From Streptomyces sp. NBC_00443 (GTDB taxonomy: Bacteria; Actinomycetota; Actinomycetes; Streptomycetales; Streptomycetaceae), in the NCBI RefSeq assembly GCF_036014175.1, contig NZ_CP107917.1, positions 3,968,001 through 4,032,000 on the forward strand: a stretch of DNA of 64,000 nt, in the 5' to 3' direction. The translations under genes and the position numbers were made by a program. Positions 7,443-16,251 of the stretch are shown here, piece by piece. The notes beneath the pieces were generated by a model. That model made no database searches, was not told the DNA's origin, and saw nothing but the letters and a program-made list of their open reading frames with translations. Position 1 is the first letter of the stretch; every line of letters begins with the position of its first letter.

Positions 7443-9233
7443 TTACGACCCCGACGGGCTCGGATCGCCGCTCCCGCTCCCGCTGGGCGGCGGCGTCGAG
7501 CCCCCGGGCTCGGACGGGCCGGACTCGGACGGCTCGCCGGGTGTGTGCGGCGGGTCGGAGGGCGAGGTCGGCGGGTCGCTGGGCGTCGGGTCGGTCGGAG
7601 CCGGGGTCGTCGGCGTCGGATCGGGCCCCGAGGACGAGGGCGGCGGCTCGCTGGGGGTTCCGGGGTCGGTCGGATCGGTGGGGTGGGGGTTGCTGGGATA
7701 CGGGCCGGGGCCCTGCCCCGGCCCGGAGGGGCTCGGTGCGGTGCCGTACCCCTCGATGGAGACGAGGGCACCGGCGGGTGAGATCGCCACCCGCGCGCTC
7801 CAGTACCCGGACGGCTCCTGCAGCTGGTCGACGTACACCTTGATCGTCAACGACTCACCGGGCGCCAGCGTTCCCGCCGACTGACTCAGATAGAGCCAGT
7901 GCGCGCCGGTACTCGCGGACCACCGCACCGGCGTACGCCCCGTCGCCCTGAGGGTGACGAGCGTGGTGTCGCCGCTGTTGCCGGCCGACACCTCCAGGCC
8001 GCCGACGCCCGCCCCGCGCGCGCCGCTGACGCTGACGACCTCCACGGAGACGTCCGGTCTGCCGCGGTCACCGAAACTGTCACCACGTCTGGTGCTCGCG
8101 TTGCCCGCGTTCTCGTAGCCGTCGCCCGCGGCCTCCCCGTCGAGGCTGCCGGGCCCCTGCGCCTCGCTCGCACTGGCCGAGCTGCCGTCGACGCCCTCGC
8201 CGGTCGGCGTGCCCCGGTAGGCGGCCCACAGGGCGATGACCGGGGCGGCGACGACGGTGGCGACGACCGTCGTCGTCACGGCACGCGCGCGTAGCCGGTC
8301 CCTGCGGGCGGCACGATCCTTCGGGTCCATCGGGAACCCGCGCCGGTCGAAGCGCGGCACGGCCACGCCCCGCGCGCGTGGGGCGTGCGCGAGGGCCATG
8401 TGCAGGGCCGCGCGGGGCGCCTGAAGGACGGGCAGTTCGGCGGGGGTGACGGCCGCGCCGGGCCACCGGCCGGGGATCGCGCGCTCGGCGGTACGGCGGC
8501 AGCGCGGGCAGTCGTCGACGTGCCGGACGAGTTCGCGGCGCAGAGCCGTGCCGAGCACGAGCTGGTTGTCGCCGGTAAGCCGGGCGACGCCCGGACAGGC
8601 GCCGGTCTCGACGACGGCGAGGGCCGCGCGCGTGCGCTCGACCTCGCAGGCGGCGGTGGCCAGCAGCTCGCGGGCTGCGGCCAGGTCCATGCCGAGGACG
8701 GCGGCGACCTCGTGGGTGGCGAGGTGGTGGCGTACGGCGAGTTCGAGGGCCTCGCGCTGCTCCGGGGTGGTGCCGGCGGCCTCCGGCCAGGCCAGCAGGG
8801 CCAGTTCGCGGCGCCGCTGCTCCTGGACCTCCTCGGAGACGGCGGGTCGGTTGGCCTGTGTTCCCGCCTGCCGATGGGCGCCGGTCCGGCCCGCCGCGTG
8901 GCTGCCCTGACGTTTCTGCTTGGCCTCGGCCAGCTTGCGCAGGCACGCCCAGCGGGCCAGCGCGTACAGCCAGGGCCGTCGGTCCGCCGCGGCCTCCGGC
9001 ACGCGCTGCCCGCGTCGTTCGGCGAGCGCGAGGACATCGCCGAGGGCGGCGGTCGCGGTGTCGTGGTCGCACAGCACGGACAGGCAGTAGGTGAACAGCC
9101 CGTCCAGATACGGCTCGTAGCGCGCGGGCGTCCGCTGCGCCACCGTACGCGCCGCCGCACGGTCGCGCGCCTCCCGATGCGCCCGGTGCGCGCCGGCCGT
9201 GCGGGTCGAGGTCTCCGGGCTGCTGCTCATCAT
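7443..9233 (-). CDS. Membrane-anchored sigma-70-like / BACON domain protein
   Basis: 596 aa with an unusual order. Residues 35-210 resemble ECF sigma-factor regions 2 and 4 (PYLDGLFTYCLSVLCDHDTATAALGDVLALAERR; TTPEQREALELAVRHHLATHEVAAVLGMDLAAARELL). Then comes a His-x3-Cys-x2-Cys motif (RHVDDCPRC, 238-245) like anti-sigma zinc fingers, a membrane helix at about 318-339, a BACON-like beta-sandwich at about 405-485 (RWSASTGAHWLYLSQSAGTLAPGESLTIKVYVD) and a Pro/Ser/Thr/Gly tail. The topology suggests a cytoplasmic sigma-like part and an outside BACON domain. It is divergent from radA. Whether it binds RNA polymerase is unknown. Confidence 0.8.
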   Translation of the reverse strand: MMSSSPETSTRTAGAHRAHREARDRAAARTVAQRTPARYEPYLDGLFTYCLSVLCDHDTATAALGDVLALAERRGQRVPEAAADRRPWLYALARWACLRKLAEAKQKRQGSHAAGRTGAHRQAGTQANRPAVSEEVQEQRRRELALLAWPEAAGTTPEQREALELAVRHHLATHEVAAVLGMDLAAARELLATAACEVERTRAALAVVETGACPGVARLTGDNQLVLGTALRRELVRHVDDCPRCRRTAERAIPGRWPGAAVTPAELPVLQAPRAALHMALAHAPRARGVAVPRFDRRGFPMDPKDRAARRDRLRARAVTTTVVATVVAAPVIALWAAYRGTPTGEGVDGSSASASEAQGPGSLDGEAAGDGYENAGNASTRRGDSFGDRGRPDVSVEVVSVSGARGAGVGGLEVSAGNSGDTTLVTLRATGRTPVRWSASTGAHWLYLSQSAGTLAPGESLTIKVYVDQLQEPSGYWSARVAISPAGALVSIEGYGTAPSPSGPGQGPGPYPSNPHPTDPTDPGTPSEPPPSSSGPDPTPTTPAPTDPTPSDPPTSPSDPPHTPGEPSESGPSEPGGSTPPPSGSGSGDPSPSGS

Positions 9234-9443
9234 TGGTGGACCGTAGGCGGCCCCGGGTGGCGCCTTCTCCCTGCTTGAGCAGTTTTACTCCGTACGGGTG
9301 AAACGATCCCTCAATAGGGGACAGGGGCGCCGGATTCCGTGGTTTGTGCATGACGAGAAGGCCCCGAGCAGGCATTGCGCCGGCCCGAAGCGGCTGTGCG
9401 CAGCCGTACGGCGTTGTCAGTGGGCTCGGTTACGGTTCATCGC

Positions 9444-10853
9444 ATGGCTGCCCGTACCAAGTCCACGAAGGACCGCCCGTCCTACCGCTGCACCGAGTGC
9501 GGCTGGCAGACGGCCAAGTGGCTCGGCCGCTGCCCCGAGTGCCAGGCCTGGGGGACGGTCGAGGAGTACGGCGCGCCCGCGGTCCGCACGACGACACCGG
9601 GGCGGGTGACGACGTCCGCGCTGCCGATCGGGCAGGTCGACGCACGGCAGGCCACCGCGCGGCCCACCGGCGTGCCCGAGCTCGACCGGGTGCTCGGCGG
9701 CGGGCTGGTGCCCGGCGCCGTCGTCCTCGTCGCGGGCGAGCCCGGCGTCGGCAAGTCCACGCTGCTGCTGGACGTGGCGGCCAAGTCGGCGAGCGACGAA
9801 CACCGCACGCTGTATGTCACCGGCGAGGAGTCGGCGAGCCAGGTGCGGCTGCGCGCCGACCGCATCGGCGCCATCGACGACCACCTGTATCTCGCGGCCG
9901 AGACCGATCTGGCCGCCGTGCTCGGCCACTTGGACGCGGTGAAGCCGTCACTGCTCATCATGGACTCGGTGCAGACCGTGGCCTCCCCGGAAATCGACGG
10001 TGCACCCGGCGGCATGGCACAGGTCCGGGAGGTCGCCGGCGCCCTGATCCGGGTCTCCAAGGAACGCGGGATGTCCACGCTCCTTGTCGGGCACGTCACA
10101 AAAGACGGGGCGATCGCCGGCCCCCGCCTCCTCGAACACCTCGTGGACGTGGTGCTCAGCTTCGAGGGCGACCGGCACGCGCGCCTGCGTCTGGTCCGAG
10201 GCGTCAAGAACCGCTACGGCACGACGGACGAGGTCGGCTGCTTCGAGCTGCACGATGAGGGCATCACGGGCCTTGCCGACCCAAGCGGACTTTTCCTGAC
10301 CCGTCGCGACGAACCGGTCCCCGGCACCTGCCTGACGGTCACCCTGGAGGGCCGCCGCCCCCTGGTCGCCGAAGTCCAGGCGCTCACCGTCGACTCACAG
10401 ATCCCCTCACCCCGGCGCACGACGTCCGGCCTGGAGACCTCCCGCGTCTCGATGATGCTGGCCGTCCTCGAACAGCGCGGCCGGATCAGCGCCCTCGGCA
10501 AGCGTGACATCTACTCCGCGACCGTCGGCGGAGTGAAGCTCTCGGAGCCCGCCGCCGACCTCGCCGTGGCCCTCGCCCTGGCCTCCGCCGCGAGTGACAC
10601 ACCTCTCCCCAAGAACCTCGTCGCGATCGGCGAGGTCGGCCTCGCGGGCGAGGTCAGACGGGTCACGGGCGTGCAGCGCAGGCTCGCCGAAGCGCACCGG
10701 CTGGGCTTCACGCACGCCCTCGTACCGGGCGACCCGGGCAAGATCCCTGCGGGCATGAAGGTGCTGGAAGTGGCTGACATAGGGGACGCGCTGCGGGTCC
10801 TTCCACGCTCGCGTCGCAGAGAGGCCCCACGGGACGACGACGACCGCCGGTAG
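9444..10853 (+). CDS. radA: DNA repair protein RadA
   Basis: RadA is a RecA-like helicase that promotes branch migration and processing of recombination intermediates. Seen in the 469-aa product: a zinc finger CTECGWQTAKWLGRCPEC (C16, C19, C30, C33), Walker A GEPGVGKST at 98-106, the RadA-specific KNRYG motif and a C-terminal Lon-like domain. ATG 9444 was chosen; the longer open frame upstream has no family match. DisA follows 80 nt downstream on the same strand. In Bacillus subtilis RadA and DisA work together in genome surveillance, so the adjacency is meaningful. Confidence 0.97.
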   Translation: MAARTKSTKDRPSYRCTECGWQTAKWLGRCPECQAWGTVEEYGAPAVRTTTPGRVTTSALPIGQVDARQATARPTGVPELDRVLGGGLVPGAVVLVAGEPGVGKSTLLLDVAAKSASDEHRTLYVTGEESASQVRLRADRIGAIDDHLYLAAETDLAAVLGHLDAVKPSLLIMDSVQTVASPEIDGAPGGMAQVREVAGALIRVSKERGMSTLLVGHVTKDGAIAGPRLLEHLVDVVLSFEGDRHARLRLVRGVKNRYGTTDEVGCFELHDEGITGLADPSGLFLTRRDEPVPGTCLTVTLEGRRPLVAEVQALTVDSQIPSPRRTTSGLETSRVSMMLAVLEQRGRISALGKRDIYSATVGGVKLSEPAADLAVALALASAASDTPLPKNLVAIGEVGLAGEVRRVTGVQRRLAEAHRLGFTHALVPGDPGKIPAGMKVLEVADIGDALRVLPRSRRREAPRDDDDRR

Positions 10854-10933
10854 ACTTTGCCCAGGTCTCGCCCGTCCGTACGAACAGAGTGTGCGAAACG
10901 GAGCGCCCCAGAACCTGCGACCGGAGGAGTGCA

Positions 10934-12058
10934 GTGGCAGCCAACGACCGGGCAGCAGCTCCCGGAAAGTCCGGTGGGAGCTCCGGTGCCGATGGCCTGA
11001 TGCGCGCCTCACTGAGCGCCGTGGCACCCGGCACGGCCCTGCGCGACGGGCTTGAGCGGATCCTCCGCGGCAACACCGGCGGACTCATCGTCCTCGGCTC
11101 CGACAAGACCGTCGAGGTGATGTGCACGGGCGGATTCGTCCTGGATGTCGAGTTCACGGCGACGCGACTGCGTGAGCTGTGCAAGCTCGACGGCGGCATC
11201 GTGCTGTCGTCGGATCTGTCGAAGATCCTGCGCGCGGGCGTCCAGCTGGTCCCGGACCCGACGATCCCCACCGAGGAGACGGGCACCCGGCACCGCACAG
11301 CGGACCGGGTCAGCAAGCAGGTCGGCTTCCCGGTCGTCTCGGTCTCCCAGTCGATGCGGCTGATCGCGCTCTACGTCGACGGCCACCGCCGCGTCCTGGA
11401 GGACTCGGCGGCGATCCTCTCCCGTGCCAACCAGGCCCTGGCGACCCTGGAGCGCTACAAGCTCCGCCTCGACGAGGTCGCGGGAACGTTGTCAGCGCTG
11501 GAGATCGAGGACCTGGTGACGGTCCGCGATGTCTCGGCGGTCGCCCAGCGCCTGGAGATGGTCCGGCGTATCGCGACCGAGATCGCCGAGTACGTGGTGG
11601 AGCTCGGCACCGACGGACGTCTCCTGGCCCTCCAGCTGGACGAGTTGATCGCGGGTGTGGAGCCCGAGCGCGAGCTCGTGGTGCGCGACTACGTCCCCGA
11701 GCCGACGGCCAAGCGCTCCCGCACGGTCGACGAGGCGCTGTACGAGCTGGACGCGCTCACCCACGCCGAGCTTCTCGAACTGTCCACGGTGGCAAGGGCG
11801 TTGGGCTACACCGGATCCCCGGAGGCGCTGGACTCCGCGGTCTCCCCGCGTGGCTTCCGCCTCCTGGCCAAGGTGCCGAGGCTGCCGGGCGCGATCATCG
11901 ACCGCCTGGTGGAGCACTTCGGCGGCCTGCAGAAGCTGCTCGCCGCGAGCGTGGACGACCTCCAGACGGTGGACGGCGTCGGCGAGGCCCGGGCGCGCAG
12001 CGTCCGTGAGGGCCTGTCGCGGCTGGCGGAGAGCTCGATCCTGGAGCGGTACGTCTAG
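10934..12058 (+). CDS. disA: DNA integrity scanning protein DisA, diadenylate cyclase
   Basis: DisA makes cyclic di-AMP from two ATP and its activity falls on branched DNA. The 374-aa protein shows the DAC domain with LDGGIVLSSD (86-93) and the RHR motif in TGTRHRTADR (119-121), a helical linker, and a C-terminal HhH region (PRLPGAIIDRLVEHFGGLQKLLAASVDDLQTVDGVGEARARSVREGL). GTG 10934 was chosen because GGAGGAG stands 5-11 nt upstream; a GTG at 10889 lacks such a site. DisA in actinobacteria usually has DGG rather than DGA. Probably co-transcribed with radA. Confidence 0.96.
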   Translation: MAANDRAAAPGKSGGSSGADGLMRASLSAVAPGTALRDGLERILRGNTGGLIVLGSDKTVEVMCTGGFVLDVEFTATRLRELCKLDGGIVLSSDLSKILRAGVQLVPDPTIPTEETGTRHRTADRVSKQVGFPVVSVSQSMRLIALYVDGHRRVLEDSAAILSRANQALATLERYKLRLDEVAGTLSALEIEDLVTVRDVSAVAQRLEMVRRIATEIAEYVVELGTDGRLLALQLDELIAGVEPERELVVRDYVPEPTAKRSRTVDEALYELDALTHAELLELSTVARALGYTGSPEALDSAVSPRGFRLLAKVPRLPGAIIDRLVEHFGGLQKLLAASVDDLQTVDGVGEARARSVREGLSRLAESSILERYV

Positions 12059-12066
12059 CCGGGCCA

Positions 12067-12091
12067 CTGAGCCGGCTTCGCTCAGCCGGCT
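12067..12091. terminator. Possible hairpin between convergent genes
   Basis: Overlapping stems CTGAGC/GCTCAG (12067-12072, 12080-12085) and AGCCGG/CCGGCT (12070-12075, 12086-12091) lie between the disA stop and the end of the opposite gene. There is no T-run, so this may be only a transcription barrier. Confidence 0.3.
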
Positions 12092-12109
12092 TCTGTCCGC
12101 TGACCGCCG

Positions 12110-12934
12110 CTAGTCGTTCTCCAGCACGAACGACGTCTGCGCCGTCCCGAACCCCGGCGTCTTCGCCTCCACCAGATACGTCCCCGCCGGAGCAGCCCCC
12201 GCGGGCGGCGTCGCGCACTGCGCAGCGCTCGCCTTGCGGTCCCATTTCACTGTGTACGTGATGCTCTCACCGGTGGGCACCCGGAACTTAAGGCTGCCGG
12301 AGACCTTGGGGCAGTCGGCGGAGGACCAGAAGTCGTTCTCGGATCCCGCCTGGGTGAGCGTCACCACGGCGTTCTTCGGGCCGAGGTCGACCTTGCAGTC
12401 GTAGCTGGAGGAGTTCGTCGCGGTCAGCAGCACGGCGGGCATCTGGCCGGGCTCGTACGCGTTGCGCTGGCTGCGCACCGTCAGCTTCACCGCGCCCGCG
12501 ACACAGTCGGGCAGCGTGGAGCCCGCGGCGACCGCGTCGTCCGCGCCGACCCCGCCGGCCGCGCCGCCACCCGCGGATCCGCTGCCCGAACCACCGGAGC
12601 TCCCGTCACCGTCACCGGACCCACTGCCGTCACCGGCGCCGGAGCCGTCACCGGACCCAGACCCGTCGGAGTCGCCACCGCCGGGCGACTCGTCGCGCCC
12701 GCCCGGCGCTTCACTGATCGCCGGCCCCGAACTCGACGGGCCCGGGGTGATCGTCGAAGGCGCTGGATTCTTTCCGTCGGACCCGCCCTCGTCGTTCTTG
12801 CCGCCTCCGCCGCCCGAGGTGAGCACCCAGGCGGCCAGCAGCGCCAACAGGGCGAACACGGACAGCATTACGGCCCTCCGACGCCAGTAGATGGAGGAGG
12901 GAAGCGGCCCGACCGGATTGCGCAGAGATCCCAC
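12110..12934 (-). CDS. Membrane-anchored exported protein with Gly/Ser linker, unknown function
   Basis: 274 aa from GTG 12934. A basic cytoplasmic start (RNPVGPLPSSIYWRRRAV) precedes one membrane helix (MLSVFALLALLAAWVL). Then comes a long Gly/Ser/Asp-rich linker (about residues 40-125) and a C-terminal domain of roughly 145 residues with four cysteines (LPDCVAGAVKL, YDCKVDL, ADCPKVSG, AAQCATPP), likely two disulfides outside the cell. The domain looks like an Ig-like sandwich but I do not recognise the family. It lies opposite disA. An ATG at 13012 would extend the protein by 26 residues. Confidence 0.75.
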   Translation of the reverse strand: MGSLRNPVGPLPSSIYWRRRAVMLSVFALLALLAAWVLTSGGGGGKNDEGGSDGKNPAPSTITPGPSSSGPAISEAPGGRDESPGGGDSDGSGSGDGSGAGDGSGSGDGDGSSGGSGSGSAGGGAAGGVGADDAVAAGSTLPDCVAGAVKLTVRSQRNAYEPGQMPAVLLTATNSSSYDCKVDLGPKNAVVTLTQAGSENDFWSSADCPKVSGSLKFRVPTGESITYTVKWDRKASAAQCATPPAGAAPAGTYLVEAKTPGFGTAQTSFVLEND

Positions 12935-13120
12935 GGCGCAAACTGTACGAGAGATCGGCGCGCTGGCTTGCTCCACCCGCCGCCGAAGGCCGCAACTTTT
13001 CCGGATCATCATCCCGGAAACCCGCCCGGTAACGGCGCCCGACCCCTGTCTTCCGTCAGGCGTGACACCTGCCGATCGCAGGATGTGACGGTATCGGCCC
13101 GCCGCCTACGGTCCGTGACC

Positions 13121-13753
13121 ATGGACTTCGAGGACGCGGAGCTCTACCGCGACATCACCGGCTTCGCCCACGACACCCCAACGTGGGTACAGCACACCGC
13201 CGAGATATGGACGGAGGCCGGACTGCTGCTGTTCGCCGCCCTGTTCGTCACCGCGTGGTGGCGAGCCAGACGCGACACCACCCGGACCTTCGCGATCGCG
13301 GTCCTTGCACCTCTGGCCACGGCTGTTGCGTACGTGGGCAGTGAGCTCCTCAAGTCGGTTGTCACGCAGGAGCGTCCGTGCCGGGCGGTACCGGACGCGA
13401 CCGTCTCTCTCGCCGCCTGCCCGCCACCCGGCGACTGGTCCTTTCCCAGCAACCACGCCACCATCGCGGGCGCCGCGGCCGTCACCATGGCCCTGACCGG
13501 TCGGGCACTCCTGTGGCTGACGGCCCCCATGGCCCTGCTCATGGCCTTCTCCCGCGTCTTCGTCGGCGTGCACTATCCGCACGACGTCGCGGCGGGCCTC
13601 GTCCTCGGCGCGGTTGTCGCCGTGGCGGCCGTACGGCTCGGCACCGGCCCGGCGATCCGGCTGGCGGAGGCGATGCGGGCCTCGTCGGCGCCCGCCGTAC
13701 GGTGGTTCACCGGACCGGGACCCGAGCGGGTCGCGTCGTACGACATGCGCTGA
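13121..13753 (+). CDS. PAP2-type phosphatase, integral membrane
   Basis: A 210-aa polytopic membrane protein with the complete acid-phosphatase signature: K-x6-R-P (KSVVTQERP), P-S-x-H (FPSNHATIAGAAA) and S-R-x5-H-x3-D (SRVFVGVHYPHD). Such enzymes remove phosphate from lipid phosphates such as undecaprenyl diphosphate or phosphatidic acid on the outer face of the membrane. Four or five hydrophobic segments surround the motifs. ATG 13121 was used; GTG 13115 is two codons upstream. The BacA-like or lipid substrate cannot be chosen from sequence. Confidence 0.92.
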   Translation: MDFEDAELYRDITGFAHDTPTWVQHTAEIWTEAGLLLFAALFVTAWWRARRDTTRTFAIAVLAPLATAVAYVGSELLKSVVTQERPCRAVPDATVSLAACPPPGDWSFPSNHATIAGAAAVTMALTGRALLWLTAPMALLMAFSRVFVGVHYPHDVAAGLVLGAVVAVAAVRLGTGPAIRLAEAMRASSAPAVRWFTGPGPERVASYDMR

Positions 13754-13756
13754 GCC

Positions 13757-14416
13757 TCACGACTCCACGAGGCCCGCCTCGTACGCCACGATCGCCGCCT
13801 GCACCCGGTTACGCACGCCCAACCGGTCGAGCACCGCGCTCACATACGCCTTCACCGTGCCCTCGACGAGGTGCAGCCGGGCGGCGATCTCCGGGTTGGA
13901 CAGGCCCGCGCCGACGAGTCCGAGCACCTCGTGCTCGCGCGGGCTGAGCTCGGCCACGCGTGCGCGTGCGGCGGCCTCACGGCCGAGTCGCCCGTCGCGG
14001 CCGCCCAGTCCGTCGATGACATGGCGGGCCACCTTCGGCGACAGGAACGCCGCACCGCCCGCCACCGCCCGTACGCGCGCGATCAGTTCGTACGGGTCCC
14101 CGGACTTCAGCAGGAAGCCGGTGGCGCCGCCGCCGAGCGCGCGGGCCACGTAAGCCTGTTCGGAGAAGGTGGTGAGCATCGCGACGGCCGTGCCGGGGAC
14201 GCTGCGTACGATCTCCTCGGCCGCCGCGAGCCCGTCCAGGCGTGGCATACGAATGTCCAGCAGGGCCACGTCCGGCCGGTGCGCCCGGGCAAGCTCGACC
14301 GCCTCGCGCCCGTCGCCGGCCTCCGCGACGACCTCGGTCTCGCCGGCGCTCATCAGGATGGCGCGCACGCCGGCCCGCACCATCGCCTCGTCGTCGGCCA
14401 GCAGTACGCGGATCAC
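13757..14416 (-). CDS. NarL/LuxR-type response regulator
   Basis: 219 aa. Receiver domain at 1-120 with DDE near the N-terminus (LLADDEAMVR), phospho-acceptor D54 in ALLDIRMPRLDG, the T in MLTTF and the K in FLLKSGDP. A LuxR helix-turn-helix follows at about 155-215 (ELSPREHEVLGLVGAGLSNPEIAARLHLVEGTVKAYVSAVLDRLGVRNR). GTG 14416 overlaps the histidine kinase stop by 4 nt, so the pair is translationally coupled. Target genes are unknown. Confidence 0.95.
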   Translation of the reverse strand: MIRVLLADDEAMVRAGVRAILMSAGETEVVAEAGDGREAVELARAHRPDVALLDIRMPRLDGLAAAEEIVRSVPGTAVAMLTTFSEQAYVARALGGGATGFLLKSGDPYELIARVRAVAGGAAFLSPKVARHVIDGLGGRDGRLGREAAARARVAELSPREHEVLGLVGAGLSNPEIAARLHLVEGTVKAYVSAVLDRLGVRNRVQAAIVAYEAGLVES

Positions 14417-16005
14417 CGTACGAACTCCTCAGCTGTGGAAGGGCGTCGGGACAGTCCGCCCCTGGGGATCACGTCCTTGGAGACGAGCCTCCCCTCGTCG
14501 TCGAAGCAGAGCCTGAAGTGGTCTACGGAGACGAGGAGTTCGCCGCTCGCACGGTAGTAGCGGCAGTCGCTGCCCTCCGGGGGCGGCACGGGCGCGCGGT
14601 CGACGGGCGCGTCCCGCACGCTGCGGTCCGGCAGGACGTGCGCGAGGTCCCCGTCCGATGCCCCGAGCCGAAGCTCGGCGTAGGCGGCGGGCGGCAGGAC
14701 CGAGTGGGTCTCCGTGTACGCGTACCAGGCGAACCCCCCGCCGACGAGCACGACGCCGGCGGCGACGGCGCCCGCGAGGGCGAGGACGACACGACGGCGG
14801 GCGCGGGTGTAGGGGGCGTACGGGGCCGGGGCCGGACGTACGGCTGAGGCGACGTCCTGCTCGGGGACGTGCGCCCACACGCGGAAGCCGTCGCCGCGGG
14901 GACCGGCCTCGAAGTCACCGCCGACCGCGGTGACGGCGGCGCGCAGGGCTTGCAGGCCGGTGCCGCCGGAGGCGAGGGGAGGGGGGCTCGGAGAGGTGGA
15001 CGAGGGCGAGCCCCGCCCACTGGTCACCGTGACCGTCGTACCGCCCGCCTTCCTGGCCGCGGCCACGGCGACCTCGGCACCAGGTGCGTGCCGGGCGGCG
15101 TTCGTCAGTGCCTCGCGGACCACCCGGTACAGGACCCGCTCGGCGACGCCACCCGGCTCCAGCGCGACTGCCGTACCGCCGTCAGGCTCCGCCCAGTGCA
15201 CCGCGAGCCCCGACTCGGCGGCGCGGGCGACGAGTTGCTCGACGGTCTCCCCCGGCGGGCTCAGGGACACCGGCTCGTCTTCCTCCCGCAGCACGCCGAT
15301 GATGCGGTGCAGCCGGTCGGTGGCGTCCGCGGCCGCCGCGCGCAGGTCGGCAGCCGCGGTGCGGTGGTGGTCGGGAAGGTCGGGGGCGACCTGGAGGGCG
15401 CCCGCGCGCAGGGCGATGAGGCTCAGCTCGTGGCCCAGGGAGTCGTGCATGTCCTGGGCAATCCGGGCCCGCTCGCGCAGTCGGGCCCGCTCCTCGGCGA
15501 TGCGCTGCTCGCCCTCCAGACGCGCGGCCCGGTTCCAGCCGGCCGCGGTCAGCTGCCGGCTCTGCCGCCAGTACCGGCCACCGAGCCAGGGGAAGACACA
15601 GCCGAACAGCAACGTGCCCGTCAGCACGACCCACTCCGGCGCCGGATCGACCCCGAACAGCGCGATCCTCGCCGTACCGAGAAACCCGACGCCCCCGAAG
15701 ACGACGACGGCCGGCCGCACCCGTTGCGCGCGCAGACCGAGCAGCAGCGCGAAGACGCCCAGCGCGGGGCCGTAAGAGACGGTGAACAGAGCGGGGGCAG
15801 CCACCAGACTCAGTACGGCCGTCAGCGCGAAGGCCGCCGAGGGGCGCCACCGCGCCACGGCCACCGCGGCGGCGAGCACGGCCACCCCGGCCAGCTGCTG
15901 CCACCCGGCGCGCGGCTCGTTCATCCCGAGCCGGTCGGCCGTGAGCGCGGGCAGCACGAGGGCGGCCCACAGGAGGCAGGCCCGCCATATCCGAGGACGT
16001 TCCAT
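14413..16005 (-). CDS. Sensor histidine kinase with C-terminal membrane extension
   Basis: 530 aa. The N-terminal part has about four to five hydrophobic segments (residues 8-140). HisKA_3-type dimerisation follows with H187 in RIAQDMHDSLGHELSLIALR, then the N box VREALTNAARHAPGAEV (297-312) and a G box SGGTGLQALRAAV (346-358). Unlike usual family members the protein goes on: a further membrane helix at about 405-429 (VVLALAGAVAAGVVLVGGGFAWYAY) and about 100 residues with two cysteines (SDCRYYRASGELLVSVDHFRLCFDDEGRLVSKD), likely outside the cell. It is coupled to the LuxR-type regulator. Confidence 0.92.
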   Translation of the reverse strand: MERPRIWRACLLWAALVLPALTADRLGMNEPRAGWQQLAGVAVLAAAVAVARWRPSAAFALTAVLSLVAAPALFTVSYGPALGVFALLLGLRAQRVRPAVVVFGGVGFLGTARIALFGVDPAPEWVVLTGTLLFGCVFPWLGGRYWRQSRQLTAAGWNRAARLEGEQRIAEERARLRERARIAQDMHDSLGHELSLIALRAGALQVAPDLPDHHRTAAADLRAAAADATDRLHRIIGVLREEDEPVSLSPPGETVEQLVARAAESGLAVHWAEPDGGTAVALEPGGVAERVLYRVVREALTNAARHAPGAEVAVAAARKAGGTTVTVTSGRGSPSSTSPSPPPLASGGTGLQALRAAVTAVGGDFEAGPRGDGFRVWAHVPEQDVASAVRPAPAPYAPYTRARRRVVLALAGAVAAGVVLVGGGFAWYAYTETHSVLPPAAYAELRLGASDGDLAHVLPDRSVRDAPVDRAPVPPPEGSDCRYYRASGELLVSVDHFRLCFDDEGRLVSKDVIPRGGLSRRPSTAEEFVR

Positions 16006-16067
16006 CCGCCCGACGCTACAAGCGGGGGGTGGGTGGCCACTGCTGTCGATCGTCAGGTGCAGGGGCT

Positions 16068-16150
16068 TTCAGCCCGTCCGGCGTTCGAGGACGAGGCCCT
16101 CCGGGGCCGAAGCGGGGCGCTGGGGGCCTCTGGGGGCCGCAGGCCTCCAG
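16068..16150 (-). repeat. REP-like intergenic repeat, copy 2
   Basis: 16068-16099 matches 4105-4136 in reverse complement with one mismatch, followed by G-rich sequence with short inverted repeats (GGCCTC/GGGGGCC). It sits in the 246-nt divergent gap between the histidine kinase and mutY. Confidence 0.6.
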
Positions 16151-16251
16151 GGACCGCCACCCACCACCCACCCGCAGCCGCAGCCGCAAAACGCACCGCC
16201 ACCGCCGCCTACCCACCCGACCGCCCTCGACGTGGCAGGATCGGAAAGGCC

